A stretch of DNA of 64,000 nt. Origin: Arthrobacter sp. Soc17.1.1.1 (lineage in GTDB: Bacteria > Actinomycetota > Actinomycetes > Actinomycetales > Micrococcaceae). Made by a program: the position numbers and the translations under genes. The notes under the pieces are model-generated. The model made no database searches and was not told where the DNA came from. It saw only the letters and a program-made list of their open reading frames with translations. Where the stretch lies: positions 1,240,001 through 1,304,000 of the forward strand of contig NZ_JBAJII010000001.1 in the NCBI RefSeq assembly GCF_036867195.1. Reading direction: 5' to 3'. Each line of letters begins with the position of its first letter. Position 1 is the first letter of the stretch. Below, piece by piece: positions 24,310 to 35,721 of this stretch.

Positions 24310-25343
24310 TGTCCACGATGACGTTCGGCCGCGCGATCAACGCCGGCCTCCGCCGCGCCATGGACGAGGACCCCAGGGTGGTCCTCATGGGGGAGGACAT
24401 CGGCAAGCTCGGTGGTGTCTTCCGCATCACGGACGGCCTGCAGAAGGACTTCGGTGCGCACCGTGTCCTCGACACCCCGCTGGCCGAGGCCGCCATCATG
24501 GGCACCGCCGTCGGCATTGCCTACCGCGGGTACCGTCCCGTGGTGGAGATCCAGTTCGACGGCTTCATCTACCCGGCCTTCGACCAGATCGTGTGCCAGG
24601 TCGCCAAGCTGCACTACCGGACCCAGGGTGCCGTGAGGATGCCCCTCACCATCCGGGTGCCCTTCGGTGGCGGCATCGGGTCACCGGAGCACCACTCCGA
24701 ATCGCCCGAGGCCTACTTCACGCACACCTCCGGCCTGCGGGTGATCAGCGTCTCCAACCCGCAGGACGCCTACACGATGATCCAGCAGGCCATCCGGTGC
24801 GACGACCCCGTCCTGTACTTCGAGCCCAAGCGCCGCTACCACGTCAAGGGCGAGGTGGACGAGGCGTCCGATCCGGCGTCGTCGGACATGGGGGCCGCCC
24901 GCGTGGTCACCGAGGGCACCGACGTCACGCTCGTGACGTACGGCCCGCTCGTCCCCACGGCCCGCGACGCCGCGATCGCCGCGTCCGACGACGGCATCTC
25001 GATCGAGGTGATCGACCTCCGGTCCCTCGCGCCGATCGACTTCGCGACCGTCGAGGCGTCGGTGCGGAAGACCGGCCGGCTCGTCGTCACCCACGAGGCC
25101 GCGCAGTCCGGGGGCCTGGGCGCCGAGATCGCCGCGAGTATCACGGAGCGGTGCTTCGACCACCTCGAGCACGCCCCGGTCCGCGTCACGGGCTTCGACA
25201 TCCCGTACCCGTACTCCAAGCTCGAGTTCCACCACCTGCCGGACCTCGACAGGATCCTCGACGGCGTGGACCGCGTCATGCGCCGGCCGAACTCCCTGAG
25301 CGGACTCGACGCGCCGTCCACCACCGAAGGAGCAGCACAGTGA
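24309..25343 (+). CDS. bkdB: Branched-chain 2-oxoacid dehydrogenase E1 component, beta subunit
   Basis: Partner of the alpha subunit in the E1 heterotetramer, carrying the glutamate that activates thiamine diphosphate and the E2-binding C-terminal domain. 344 residues. Typical sequence: MGEDIGKLGGVFRIT near residue 27, LAEAAIMGTAVGIAYRG at about 58, the PFGGGIGSPEHHSES loop, and GLGAEIAASITERCF in the C-terminal transketolase domain. The start ATG overlaps the alpha stop codon, and the end overlaps the E2 GTG, giving a tightly coupled operon with equal subunit production. Confidence 0.93.
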   Translation: MSTMTFGRAINAGLRRAMDEDPRVVLMGEDIGKLGGVFRITDGLQKDFGAHRVLDTPLAEAAIMGTAVGIAYRGYRPVVEIQFDGFIYPAFDQIVCQVAKLHYRTQGAVRMPLTIRVPFGGGIGSPEHHSESPEAYFTHTSGLRVISVSNPQDAYTMIQQAIRCDDPVLYFEPKRRYHVKGEVDEASDPASSDMGAARVVTEGTDVTLVTYGPLVPTARDAAIAASDDGISIEVIDLRSLAPIDFATVEASVRKTGRLVVTHEAAQSGGLGAEIAASITERCFDHLEHAPVRVTGFDIPYPYSKLEFHHLPDLDRILDGVDRVMRRPNSLSGLDAPSTTEGAAQ

Positions 25344-26785
25344 CGGCGACGTCGTCGACCATCGTCCGGGAGTTCCTCCTGCCCGACCTCGGGGAGGGCC
25401 TCACGGAGTCGGAGATCGTCCAGTGGCACATCGCCGAGGGCGACACCGTCGAACTGAACCAGATCATCGCCGACGTCGAGACCGCCAAGGCCGTCGTCGA
25501 GCTGCCCTCGCCCTACGCCGGCGTCGTCGTACGCCTGCACGAGCCCGCCGGCACCACGGTCGACGTGGGAGCGCCGATCGTCTCCTTCGCCGTCACGTCC
25601 GAGACCTCGGGGCAGGTCACGGAGCAGGTCACGGGACAGGTCACGGGGGAGGCGGAGGTGCCCTCCGATCCCGCGGTCCGCGAGGAGCAGCCCGCGAAGC
25701 GCGAGCCGAACCTCGTGGGCTACGGAGCCGCGGTGGAGAAGGGCGGGCGTCCGCAGCGCCGGCACCGCGTCCTGACCTCGGCCCTGACCGTGGCGGCGGC
25801 TCCGCCAGGTCCCGTCCCTGCCGAGCGGCCGCGGTCCACCGCGGCGGCTCCTCCGGCATCTCCTCCGGCATCTCCTGGTCCCGTCCCCGCCGAGCGGCCG
25901 CGGTCCACCCCTCCGGTCCGGAAGCTCGCCCGCGACCTCGGCATCCCGCTCGACGGCCTCACGGGGACCGGCCCGGGCTCGCTCATCACCCGGGCCGACG
26001 TCCTCGCCGCCCTCGCGGGCACGACGGGTCACCCCGTGGCGCCGGACGCGGCCGCGGCCGCGAGTCCGGCCGTCACGGTCCCGGGCGGCCAGACGCGGAT
26101 CCCGATCAAGGGTGTGCGCAAGCACACCGCGGCGGCGATGGTGGCGAGTGCCTTCACGGCGCCGCACGTCACCGAGTTCCTCACCATCGACGTCACACCC
26201 ACCATGGACCTGCTGGCCGAGCTGAAGCAGAGCCGCGCGTTCGAGGGCACCCGGATCACACCGCTCGCGGTCGTCGCGAAGGCCGTGTGCATCGCCGTCG
26301 CCAGGAACCCGACCCTCAACTCGTTCTGGGACGAGCAGGCGCAGGAGATCGTCCAGTACGCGGACGTGAATCTCGGGATCGCGGCCGCCACGCCGCGCGG
26401 ACTGCTGGTCCCCACCATCAAGGCCGCCCAGTCCCTGGCGCTGGTGGACCTCGCCCGGGCCCTCGGCACGCTGGCGGAGACCGCACGCGCCGGGAAGACC
26501 ACGCCGGCCGACCTGGCCGGGGGGACCCTGTCGATCACCAACATCGGGGTCTTCGGGATCGACGCCGGCACGCCCATCCTCAATCCGGGGGAGGCCGCCA
26601 TCCTCGCCGTCGGGGCCATCCGCAGCATGCCGTGGGAGTACCAGGGGGCTGTCGCCCTGCGGTCGGTCCTGACGCTCAGCCTCTCCTTCGACCACCGGCT
26701 GGTCGACGGTGAGCAGGGGTCGCGCTTCCTCGCGGACGTGGGCACCATCCTCCGCAACCCCGCGATGGTCCTGGCGATGGTGTAG
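25340..26785 (+). CDS. bkdC: Dihydrolipoamide acyltransferase E2 of the branched-chain 2-oxoacid dehydrogenase
   Basis: Core of the complex, moving the acyl group from E1 to CoA on a swinging lipoyl arm. 481 residues: one lipoyl domain (residues 8-85) with the lipoylated lysine in DVETAKAVVE, a long Pro/Ala-rich linker, a peripheral-subunit-binding domain with RKLARDLGIPLDGLTGTGPGS at about 194-215, and the catalytic domain ending with DHRLVDGEQG, where H is the catalytic histidine. The linker holds a direct duplication of GPVPAERPRST 23 residues apart. GTG 25340 overlaps the E1-beta stop codon (GTGA). No E3 gene follows, so the complex must use a lipoamide dehydrogenase from elsewhere. Confidence 0.92.
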   Translation: MTATSSTIVREFLLPDLGEGLTESEIVQWHIAEGDTVELNQIIADVETAKAVVELPSPYAGVVVRLHEPAGTTVDVGAPIVSFAVTSETSGQVTEQVTGQVTGEAEVPSDPAVREEQPAKREPNLVGYGAAVEKGGRPQRRHRVLTSALTVAAAPPGPVPAERPRSTAAAPPASPPASPGPVPAERPRSTPPVRKLARDLGIPLDGLTGTGPGSLITRADVLAALAGTTGHPVAPDAAAAASPAVTVPGGQTRIPIKGVRKHTAAAMVASAFTAPHVTEFLTIDVTPTMDLLAELKQSRAFEGTRITPLAVVAKAVCIAVARNPTLNSFWDEQAQEIVQYADVNLGIAAATPRGLLVPTIKAAQSLALVDLARALGTLAETARAGKTTPADLAGGTLSITNIGVFGIDAGTPILNPGEAAILAVGAIRSMPWEYQGAVALRSVLTLSLSFDHRLVDGEQGSRFLADVGTILRNPAMVLAMV

Positions 26786-26796
26786 CGGACGGGGCC

Positions 26797-27342
26797 TCAC
26801 CCGAAGAGGGCGCGGTACCCGTCCGAGCGCCCGAGGTAGGGCTCCCACGCGATCGATCCGGGGTCTCCGCCACCGACGGCGGCTTCGAGGCGATCGAGGT
26901 AGTAGTCCCACCCGGGGCCGACGTCGGCCGCCATGGCTGCTCCCACCGCCCCGTCGGGGAGCACCTGCGTGAAGACCAGCGTCGTCCCGTCGCCGGCGGA
27001 TCCCGCGAGCTCGAGGGTGTGCTGCCAGGCCACGCGCGGGCCGGATCCATCGGCGGAGAAGGGGGCGGCGTCGCGGCTGCGGACCGCGAAGCGGCGGGGC
27101 GGTTCGCAGGCCTCCACGAGGTAGACCTCCTCGGGGACGTCGTCGCCCTCGGCCGTCATGCGGAACCGCACCTCGCCGGAGGACGGATCGCCGCTCCACG
27201 TGCCGATCCAGCGCTGCATGCGCACCGGGTCCGTGCAGGCCGCCCAGACGTCGGCGGGCGGGGCGGCCAGCGAGCGGGTGAAGACCAGGTGCCCGACGCC
27301 GTCGCGCGTCTCGCGATGACCGAGCGGGGTGGGAGTTCCCAT
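26797..27342 (-). CDS. SRPBCC (AHSA1-like) domain protein
   Basis: 181 residues with the helix-grip fold of activator-of-Hsp90-like proteins: FTRSLAAPPADVWAACTDPVRMQRWIG near the N-terminus contains the family opening, and GWDYYLDRLEAAV forms the long C-terminal helix. Such proteins bind small hydrophobic molecules; the function here is unknown. ATG 27342 follows AGGAGG. It points towards the E2 gene and ends 12 bases from it. The GNAT gene upstream, on the same strand, may be co-transcribed. Confidence 0.85.
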   Translation of the reverse strand: MGTPTPLGHRETRDGVGHLVFTRSLAAPPADVWAACTDPVRMQRWIGTWSGDPSSGEVRFRMTAEGDDVPEEVYLVEACEPPRRFAVRSRDAAPFSADGSGPRVAWQHTLELAGSAGDGTTLVFTQVLPDGAVGAAMAADVGPGWDYYLDRLEAAVGGGDPGSIAWEPYLGRSDGYRALFG

Positions 27343-27399
27343 GGCGTGTCCTCCTGCAGATCGGTTCCGTGTCCGGCGCTCTCGGTGGAGCCCGGGGGG

Positions 27400-27867
27400 C
27401 TAGGCCAGTTCGAGGATGAGTTCCTTCACCACGGCGCCGCGGGACGGCGCGAAGCCCTGGGTCTCGCCGACCTGCTGGAACCCCCAGCGCTCGAGGATCC
27501 GGATGGAGCTCACGTTGTCGGCGACGGCGCGCGCCCGGATCGGCCGGGCGGTGACCTCGGCGAGGAACTGCCCCACGGCAGCCGTCGTGATGCCCTGGCC
27601 CCACCGGGAGCGGTCGATCCAGTAGCTGATCTCCGGGGTGTCGGCGTCGTGGTAGGCGAGGATGCTGCCCACCACCTCGCCGTCGGAGAGGATGGTGCGC
27701 ACCGTGATCCTGCCGTCGTTGAGGATGTCCTGCCAGTGGTGGTCGAACACACCGCGGTCGGAGGGGTTCTTCGCGCCGAACGCGGCCATGTGGTTGGCCC
27801 CGGGGTCGAGCTGGTGCGAGAAGAACGCGTCGAGGTCGGGTGCTTCAACGGGACGTAGCGTGATCAC
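27400..27867 (-). CDS. GNAT family N-acetyltransferase (RimJ-like)
   Basis: 155 residues. Opens with ITLRPVEAPDLDAFF, a common start in RimJ/RimL-type acetyltransferases, has SYWIDRSRWGQGITTAAVGQF (the acetyl-CoA loop Q/R-x-x-G-x-G/A is the RWGQGITT part), and ends with the SIRILERWGFQQVGE motif. It should acetylate an amine, perhaps a protein N-terminus or a small molecule. The start is a GTG at 27867 without a clear ribosome site. No functional tie to the neighbouring operons is visible. Confidence 0.85.
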   Translation of the reverse strand: MITLRPVEAPDLDAFFSHQLDPGANHMAAFGAKNPSDRGVFDHHWQDILNDGRITVRTILSDGEVVGSILAYHDADTPEISYWIDRSRWGQGITTAAVGQFLAEVTARPIRARAVADNVSSIRILERWGFQQVGETQGFAPSRGAVVKELILELA

Positions 27868-27964
27868 AGCGGCACTTTCAGTCGGTGGAGGGGCCGGGCG
27901 GGCTGCGCGGCCGGAACTTCTCGTGGGATCAGCGTACTAGCCGCCCCGGCACGTCCCGGGAGCC

Positions 27965-28576
27965 TCACACCGTCAGTGCCGCCCAGGCCATGTCCTGCAG
28001 CAGGTCCCGGAGCGCAGCCAGCTCGCGGGGCGAGGTGCTGCTGCGCGTGGTGTGCGGCGTCGAGTTGATGAGCCCGAAGACGGCGTGGACCTTGCGCCGC
28101 AGCAGCGACCGCTCCGTCTCGGGCAGGTGGCGTGCCAGTTCGTCCACCCACACCTGGACGTAGCCGCGCTGCAGTGACCGGACGGTGCGTTCGTCATCGT
28201 GGGGGAGGGAGCCGAGATCGCGGTCCTGGACGCGGATGACGTCCGCGTTGCTCAGCGCGAACTCCACCTGGAAGCGGATCAGCCCGCGCAGCGCCTCCTC
28301 CGGTGAGGCCGCCGCCTCGGCCACGGCGCGCCCGCCCTCGAGCAGGTCCTCGCTGACCCCCGTGAGCAGGGCCGCGAGGACCGAGGGCTTGCCGGGGAAG
28401 TGCCGGTAGACCGCCGGGCCGCTGACGCCCGCCGCCGCGCCGAGGTCCTCGATGGAGACGCCGTTGTACCCGCGGTCCGCGAACAGCTGGGCCGCGGCGT
28501 CCAGCAGCGCCGCCCGCCGGCTGGCCTTCGCGATGCTCCGGCCGGTCACGCGCTCCTCGGTGGGCAGTGCGTCCAT
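27965..28576 (-). CDS. TetR-family repressor of the leucine operon (BkaR-like)
   Basis: 203 residues. The helix-turn-helix is clear (KASRRAALLDAAAQLFADRG, then LGAAAGVSGPAVYRHFPGK, residues 15-65); the C-terminal domain ends ELAALRDLLQDMAWAA. It is divergent from the leucine operon, the position occupied in M. tuberculosis by Rv2506 (BkaR), a TetR repressor of the homologous operon; by position and family I call this its counterpart. ATG 28576 has AAGGA five bases upstream; 28627 is the longer alternative, but it would place the operators inside its leader. Two palindromes in the gap are probable operators. The ligand is unknown but may be an acyl-CoA. Confidence 0.85.
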   Translation of the reverse strand: MDALPTEERVTGRSIAKASRRAALLDAAAQLFADRGYNGVSIEDLGAAAGVSGPAVYRHFPGKPSVLAALLTGVSEDLLEGGRAVAEAAASPEEALRGLIRFQVEFALSNADVIRVQDRDLGSLPHDDERTVRSLQRGYVQVWVDELARHLPETERSLLRRKVHAVFGLINSTPHTTRSSTSPRELAALRDLLQDMAWAALTV

Positions 28577-28620
28577 GGGGGTCCTTGTCGTCGGCCGGGG
28601 AATTCGTCCCCTCATTGTCA

Positions 28621-28649
28621 TGGACAACCGGGTTAATGACCACTAACCT
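28621..28649 (+). promoter_or_regulatory. Leucine-operon promoter with operator 1 (GTTA-N8-TAAC)
   Basis: TGGACA at 28621-28626 and TAACCT at 28644-28649 are spaced by 17 and make a good promoter. The palindrome GGTTA-N8-TAACC at 28631-28648 covers the spacer and most of the -10 box, so a bound repressor would block polymerase. Confidence 0.65.
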
Positions 28650-28656
28650 GAATCCG

Positions 28657-28672
28657 GTTAGCGATTGCTAAC
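28657..28672 (+). promoter_or_regulatory. Operator 2 of the leucine operon, perfect palindrome
   Basis: GTTAGC-GATT-GCTAAC, a perfect 6+6 palindrome with the same GTTA-N8-TAAC outer frame as operator 1. It lies just at or after the predicted transcription start, nine bases from operator 1. Ten bases further begins the GAGGA ribosome site of the first gene. Confidence 0.7.
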
Positions 28673-28695
28673 TGAACTGTGCGAGGAAGTAGTCG

Positions 28696-30306
28696 ATGGA
28701 GACCCTGGCTTCGAAGGTCGACCCGCTCTCACCGGCGTTCTCGGCGAACGCCGAGGCCCAGGCGGAGCTCGTCGGCAACCTCCGCCGTCGCCTCGCCGCG
28801 GCCGCGCTCGGCGGACCCGAGCGCTCCCGTGAGCGGCATGTCGCCCGCGGCAAGCTCCTGCCCCGCGAGCGCATCGACCAGCTGCTCGACGACGGCAGCC
28901 CCTTCCTCGAGATCGCCCCGCTCGCGGCGAACGGCATGTACGACGACGAGTGCCCGGGCGCGGGCGTGATCGCCGGGATCGGTCTCGTGCACGGCCGCCA
29001 CGTCCTCGTGATCTCCAACGACGCGACCGTCAAGGGCGGCACCTACTACCCGATGACGGTGAAGAAGCACCTCCGGGCGCAGGAGATCGCCCTCGAGAAC
29101 CGCCTGCCGTGCGTGTACCTCGTGGACTCCGGTGGGGCGTTCCTGCCCCGGCAGGACGACGTCTTCCCCGACCGCAACCACTTCGGCCGCATCTTCTACA
29201 ACCAGGCCACCATGTCGGCGGCCAAGATCCCGCAGATCGCCGCCGTCCTCGGCAGCTGCACGGCCGGCGGTGCGTACGTGCCGGCCATGAGCGACGAGAC
29301 CGTGATCGTCCGCAACCAGGGCACCATCTTCCTCGGCGGGCCACCCCTCGTGAAGGCAGCCATCGGCGAGGTGGTCACGGCGGAGGAGCTCGGCGGAGGC
29401 GACGTCCACTCCCGCGTCTCCGGCGTCACGGACCACCTCGCGGAGAACGACCAGCACGCCCTCGAGATCGTCCGCGACATCATCGCCACCCTGCCGCCCG
29501 CGGCGCCGGCGGTGCCCACGCCGGTGGCACCCGTCCCCGAGCCCGTGGTGTCCGAGGACGAGCTCTACGGCGCCGTGCCGACGGACGTGAACGCCTCCTA
29601 CGACGCCCGCGAGATCATCGCCCGCCTCGTCGACGGCTCGCAGTTCCACGAGTTCAAGCGCGAGTACGGCACCACGCTGGTCACCGGCTTCGCGAGCATC
29701 CACGGGCACCGCGTGGGGATCGTGGCCAACAACGGCGTACTGTTCAGCGAATCCGCGCTCAAGGGAGCCCACTTCATCGAGCTCTGCGACCAGCGCGGCG
29801 TGCCCCTGGTCTTCCTGCAGAACCTCTCCGGGTTCATGGTTGGCAAGGACTACGAGGCCGGGGGCATCGCGAAGAACGGCGCCAAGATGGTCACCGCCGT
29901 CGCCACGGCCCGCGTGCCCAAGCTGACCGTCGTCGTCGGCGGGTCCTTCGGCGCCGGCAACTACTCCATGTGCGGGCGCGCCTTCTCACCCCGTTTCCTG
30001 TGGATGTGGCCGGCCGCCCGCATCTCGGTCATGGGCGGCAACCAGGCGTCGTCGGTCCTCGCCACCGTCAAGCGCGACCAGCTCGAAGCGCGCGGGCAGC
30101 AGTGGCCGCTCGAGGACGAGGAGGCGTTCCGTGCCCCGATCCGCGACCAGTACGAGGCGCAGGGCAACCCCTATTACTCGACGGCGCGCCTGTGGGACGA
30201 CGGCGTGATCGACCCGGCCGACACCCGCACCGTGCTCGGCCTCGCGCTCGAGGTCTGCGCCAATGCGCCCCTGCCCGACACCTCCTTCGGCCTCTTCCGG
30301 ATGTGA
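28696..30306 (+). CDS. accD1: Methylcrotonyl-CoA carboxylase, carboxyltransferase (beta) subunit
   Basis: Moves carboxyl from biotin to 3-methylcrotonyl-CoA, giving 3-methylglutaconyl-CoA in leucine breakdown. 536 residues with the two crotonase-fold halves of acyl-CoA carboxyltransferases. The run [19 protein letters not shown] near residue 150 is diagnostic for methylcrotonyl-CoA carboxylase rather than propionyl-CoA carboxylase; [16 protein letters not shown] and [16 protein letters not shown] are the oxyanion-loop motifs of each half. It is first in a seven-gene operon and has a good ribosome site. The symbol follows the M. tuberculosis homologue in the same gene neighbourhood; liuB is the Pseudomonas name. 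Confidence 0.93.
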   Translation: METLASKVDPLSPAFSANAEAQAELVGNLRRRLAAAALGGPERSRERHVARGKLLPRERIDQLLDDGSPFLEIAPLAANGMYDDECPGAGVIAGIGLVHGRHVLVISNDATVKGGTYYPMTVKKHLRAQEIALENRLPCVYLVDSGGAFLPRQDDVFPDRNHFGRIFYNQATMSAAKIPQIAAVLGSCTAGGAYVPAMSDETVIVRNQGTIFLGGPPLVKAAIGEVVTAEELGGGDVHSRVSGVTDHLAENDQHALEIVRDIIATLPPAAPAVPTPVAPVPEPVVSEDELYGAVPTDVNASYDAREIIARLVDGSQFHEFKREYGTTLVTGFASIHGHRVGIVANNGVLFSESALKGAHFIELCDQRGVPLVFLQNLSGFMVGKDYEAGGIAKNGAKMVTAVATARVPKLTVVVGGSFGAGNYSMCGRAFSPRFLWMWPAARISVMGGNQASSVLATVKRDQLEARGQQWPLEDEEAFRAPIRDQYEAQGNPYYSTARLWDDGVIDPADTRTVLGLALEVCANAPLPDTSFGLFRM

Positions 30307-30310
30307 CCCC

Positions 30311-32493
<2,183 letters not shown>

Positions 32494-32497
<4 letters not shown>

Positions 32498-33666
32498 ATT
32501 TCGAACTGAGCGAGGAGTACCAGGACCTCGTCGACACCGTCCGCGAATTCGCCGACGAGGTCGTGGCCCCGGTCTCCGCCAAGCACGACGCCGAGCACAG
32601 CTTCCCCTACGAGGTGGTCAAGCAGATGGGCGACATGGGCCTGTTCGGCCTGCCGTTCCCCGAGCAGTACGGGGGCATGGATGGTGACTACTTCGCGCTC
32701 TGCCTGGCACTCGAGCAGCTGGCCCGCGTGGACCAGTCGGTGGCCATCACCCTCGAGGCCGGGGTGTCCCTCGGGGCCATGCCGATCTACCGGTTCGGCA
32801 CCGAGGAGCAGAAGCAGCAGTGGCTGCCCTCCCTCGCCGCCGGCCAGGCGCTCGGTGGCTTCGGCCTCACCGAGTCCGAGGCGGGATCCGACGCGTCCGG
32901 GACGAAGACGACGGCGGTCTTCGAGGAGGGTGCCAACGGGCCCGAGTGGGTGATCAACGGGACGAAGGAGTTCATCACGAACTCGGGCACCGACATCACC
33001 TCCCTCGTGACCGTCACCGCCGTGACCGGGACCTCCGAGCGGCCGGACGGCACGGTGAAGAAGGAGATCTCCACGATCCTCGTGCCCTCGGACACCCCCG
33101 GCTTCACCGCCGAGAAGGCCTACAACAAGGTGGGCTGGAACGCGTCGGACACGCACCCGCTGACCCTGCGCGACGTCCGCGTCCCCGAGGCGAACCTGCT
33201 CGGCATGCGCGGCCGCGGCTACGCCAACTTCCTGCAGATCCTCGACGAGGGGCGCATCGCCATCGCGGCGCTCGCCACCGGTGCGGCGCAGGGCTGCGTG
33301 GAGCAGTCCATCAAGTACGCCGGCGAGCGCATGGCGTTCGGCAGCACCATCGGTGCCTACCAGTCCATCCAGTTCAAGATCGCCCGCATGCAGGTCCGCG
33401 CCCACACCGCGCGGCTGGCCTACTACGACGCCGCGTCGCGGATGCTGGCCGGCAAGCCGTTCAAGACGCAGGCCTCCATCGCGAAGCTCGTGGCAGGCGA
33501 GGCCGCCATGGACAACGCGCGCGACGCCACGCAGATCTTCGGCGGCTACGGTTTCATCAACGAGTTCGTGGTGTCCAGGCACTACCGTGACTCGAAGATC
33601 CTCGAGATCGGCGAGGGGACCACGGAGGTCCAGCTCATGCTGATCGCGCGGGAACTCGGCCTCTAG
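32494..33666 (+). CDS. fadE19: Acyl-CoA dehydrogenase of the leucine operon (FadE19-like)
   Basis: FAD enzyme of 390 residues, expected to oxidise isovaleryl-CoA or another short branched acyl-CoA delivered by the keto-acid dehydrogenase. Motifs: [14 protein letters not shown] at about 55, [15 protein letters not shown] at about 125, [14 protein letters not shown], and [20 protein letters not shown] at about 280. The catalytic glutamate is in IGEGTTEVQ near the end, the position used by short-chain enzymes; mammalian isovaleryl-CoA dehydrogenase lacks Glu there and uses another site, so substrate choice should be tested. The ATG overlaps the upstream stop. Named after the gene in the equivalent M. 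tuberculosis operon. Confidence 0.88.
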
Positions 33667-33707
33667 GTCCACCCGGCCGACGGCAGCGGTGACACGAAGG
33701 AGAAGCA

Positions 33708-34490
33708 GTGATCAACAAAGTGGTCAGCAGTGCGGCGGAGGCCGTGGCGGACATCCCCGACGGAGCGTCGCTCGCCGTCGGCGGCTTCGGCCTGTGCGGA
33801 ATCCCGGTGTCGCTCATCGGGGCCCTGCACGAGCAGGGCACGGCGGAGCTGGAGACGGTGAGCAACAACTGCGGCGTGGACGACTGGGGCCTCGGCATCC
33901 TGCTGTCCGACCACCGCATCCGCCGCACGGTCAGCTCCTACGTGGGCGAGAACAAGGAGTTCGCGCGCCAGTACCTGAGCGGTGAGCTCGAGGTGGAGCT
34001 CACGCCGCAGGGCACGCTGGCCGAGAAGCTCCGCGCGGGCGGGGCGGGCATCCCCGCCTTCTACACGACGGCGGGCGTCGGCACCCAGGTGAGCGAGGGC
34101 GGCCTGCCGCAGCGCTACGACGCCGAGGGGAACGTCACCGTCGCGTCGGCGGCGAAGGAGGTGCGCTCCTTCGACGGCGTCGACTACGTCCTGGAGGAAT
34201 CGCTCCGCCCGGACTTCGCGCTGGTGCACGCCTGGAAGGGCGACCGGCACGGCAACCTCGTGTTCCACGCGACCGCGATGAACTTCAACCCACTGTGCGC
34301 CCAGGCCGGGAGGATCACCATCGCCGAGGTCGAGGAGCTCGTCGAGCCCGGCGAGCTCGACCCCGGGCAGATCCACACGCCCGGCATCTTCGTCCAGCGC
34401 GTCGTCGTCGCCCCCGACGCGCAGAAGCGCGTCGAGAAGCGCACCGTCTCGCTGGCTGCACCCGCCGCGTCCGCGTCCGAAGGAGCATGA
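33708..34490 (+). CDS. scoA: 3-oxoacid CoA-transferase, subunit A
   Basis: With subunit B it moves CoA from succinyl-CoA to acetoacetate, the end product of leucine breakdown, feeding acetyl-CoA. 260 residues with the family-I CoA-transferase alpha signature: [14 protein letters not shown] near residue 20 (the DGxxIxxGGFGxxGxP type) and [13 protein letters not shown] at about 110. GTG 33708 follows GAAGGAG. The gene starts 41 bases after fadE19 and runs into scoB with ATGA. In M. tuberculosis scoA-scoB lie upstream of accD1, here downstream of fadE19. Confidence 0.93.
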   Translation: MINKVVSSAAEAVADIPDGASLAVGGFGLCGIPVSLIGALHEQGTAELETVSNNCGVDDWGLGILLSDHRIRRTVSSYVGENKEFARQYLSGELEVELTPQGTLAEKLRAGGAGIPAFYTTAGVGTQVSEGGLPQRYDAEGNVTVASAAKEVRSFDGVDYVLEESLRPDFALVHAWKGDRHGNLVFHATAMNFNPLCAQAGRITIAEVEELVEPGELDPGQIHTPGIFVQRVVVAPDAQKRVEKRTVSLAAPAASASEGA

Positions 34491-34492
34491 AC

Positions 34493-35143
34493 ATGGCACT
34501 CACCCGCAACGAACTGGCGGCCCGTGTCGCCCAGGAGCTCGAGAACGGCCAGTACGTCAATCTCGGCATCGGCATGCCCACGCTCATCCCCAACTACATC
34601 CCCGACGGCGTCGAGGTGGTGCTGCACTCCGAGAACGGGATCCTCGGCGTGGGCCCGTACCCGGCGGAGGACGCCGTGGACCCCGATCTCATCAATGCGG
34701 GGAAGGAGACCGTCACGGCGAACGCCGGGGCTGCGTTCTTCGACTCGGCGTCCTCGTTCGGCATGATCCGCGGCGGGCACGTCGACGTCGCCGTGCTCGG
34801 GGCCATGGAGGTCGCGCGGAACGGCGACCTGGCGAACTGGATGGTGCCCGGCAAGATGGTCAAGGGGATGGGCGGCGCCATGGACCTCGTGTTCGGGGCC
34901 AAGCGCGTCATCGTCATGATGGAGCACGTGGACCGCGCCGGCCGACCCAAGATCGTCGAGGCCTGCTCGCTGCCGCTGACCGGCAAGGGCTGCGTGGACC
35001 GGATCATCACCGACCTCGCGGTGATCGACGTCGAACCCGACGGCCTCGTGCTGCGCGAGACCGCCCCGGGCGTGAGCGCGGACGACGTCGTCGCCGCCAC
35101 CGGTGCGACGCTGCGGATCGAGCTACCGGAAGCCGCGGCGTGA
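34493..35143 (+). CDS. scoB: 3-oxoacid CoA-transferase, subunit B
   Basis: Catalytic half of the CoA transferase. 216 residues. [15 protein letters not shown] near the N-terminus and [14 protein letters not shown] at about 45 hold the active-site glutamate (in SENG) that forms the enzyme-CoA thioester. Typical end: [13 protein letters not shown] and [19 protein letters not shown] 34487 overlaps the scoA stop, but the ribosome site AAGGA is then too close, so ATG 34493 is preferred. The stop overlaps the GTG of the MaoC gene. Confidence 0.93.
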   Translation: MALTRNELAARVAQELENGQYVNLGIGMPTLIPNYIPDGVEVVLHSENGILGVGPYPAEDAVDPDLINAGKETVTANAGAAFFDSASSFGMIRGGHVDVAVLGAMEVARNGDLANWMVPGKMVKGMGGAMDLVFGAKRVIVMMEHVDRAGRPKIVEACSLPLTGKGCVDRIITDLAVIDVEPDGLVLRETAPGVSADDVVAATGATLRIELPEAAA

Positions 35144-35721
35144 GCGGAGCGGACACCGCGGGTCAGGACATCGCGGGCCAGGAGGTCGCGGGCCACGGCA
35201 CCGCACCGGCGGAGCGCTCCGTGATCGAGCAGCGCGGGCTCTACGTGGACGAGCTCACCGTCGGCGCCGTGTACGCGCACCGGCCGGGCCGCACCCTCAC
35301 GGAGGCGGACAACGTCCTGTTCACCACGCTGACCATGAACACGCAGGCCCTGCACCTCGACGCGGCGTGGTCGGCGGAGCAGCCGTTCGGGCAGCGCCTC
35401 GTGAACTCGATGCTGACCCTCGCCACGCTCGTGGGCCAGTCCGTCTCGCAGCTCACGCAGGGCACCATCGTGGCGCAGCTCGGCCTCACCGACATCGTGT
35501 TCCCGAAGCCGCTCTTCCACGGTGACACCCTGTACACCGAGACGGAGATCACCGCGGTCAGGCCGTCGTCCTCCCGTCCGGGGCAGGGCATCGTGACCAT
35601 GGCCCACACGGGGAGGAACCAGCACGGCGAGGTCGTGGCGACGGCGAGCCGCAGCGTCCTCATGTGGTCCTCGGCGGGCCAGCAGGCGGCACAGCACTCG
35701 GCTCGGCAGGGGCAGGCATGA
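35140..35721 (+). CDS. MaoC-type hydratase, probable (R)-specific methylglutaconyl-CoA hydratase
   Basis: 193 residues with a hot-dog fold. The active-site region reads [13 protein letters not shown] near residue 65, a variant of the hydratase-2 motif in which the usual D-x-N-P-x-H becomes N-T-Q-A-L-H, a form seen in the Rv2499c group. In M. tuberculosis that enzyme and the CitE-like Rv2498c make the R-stereospecific branch of leucine (and itaconate) breakdown. The same pair in the same order here supports hydration of 3-methylglutaconyl-CoA to (R)-HMG-CoA. GTG 35140 overlaps scoB. Direct proof of stereochemistry is lacking. Confidence 0.82.
   Translation: MSGADTAGQDIAGQEVAGHGTAPAERSVIEQRGLYVDELTVGAVYAHRPGRTLTEADNVLFTTLTMNTQALHLDAAWSAEQPFGQRLVNSMLTLATLVGQSVSQLTQGTIVAQLGLTDIVFPKPLFHGDTLYTETEITAVRPSSSRPGQGIVTMAHTGRNQHGEVVATASRSVLMWSSAGQQAAQHSARQGQA

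Noticed and set aside
24836..27604. A 922-residue open frame on the minus strand
   Set aside because: Antisense to the bkd genes and in the wrong frame relative to the SRPBCC and GNAT genes; composition is that of a shadow.
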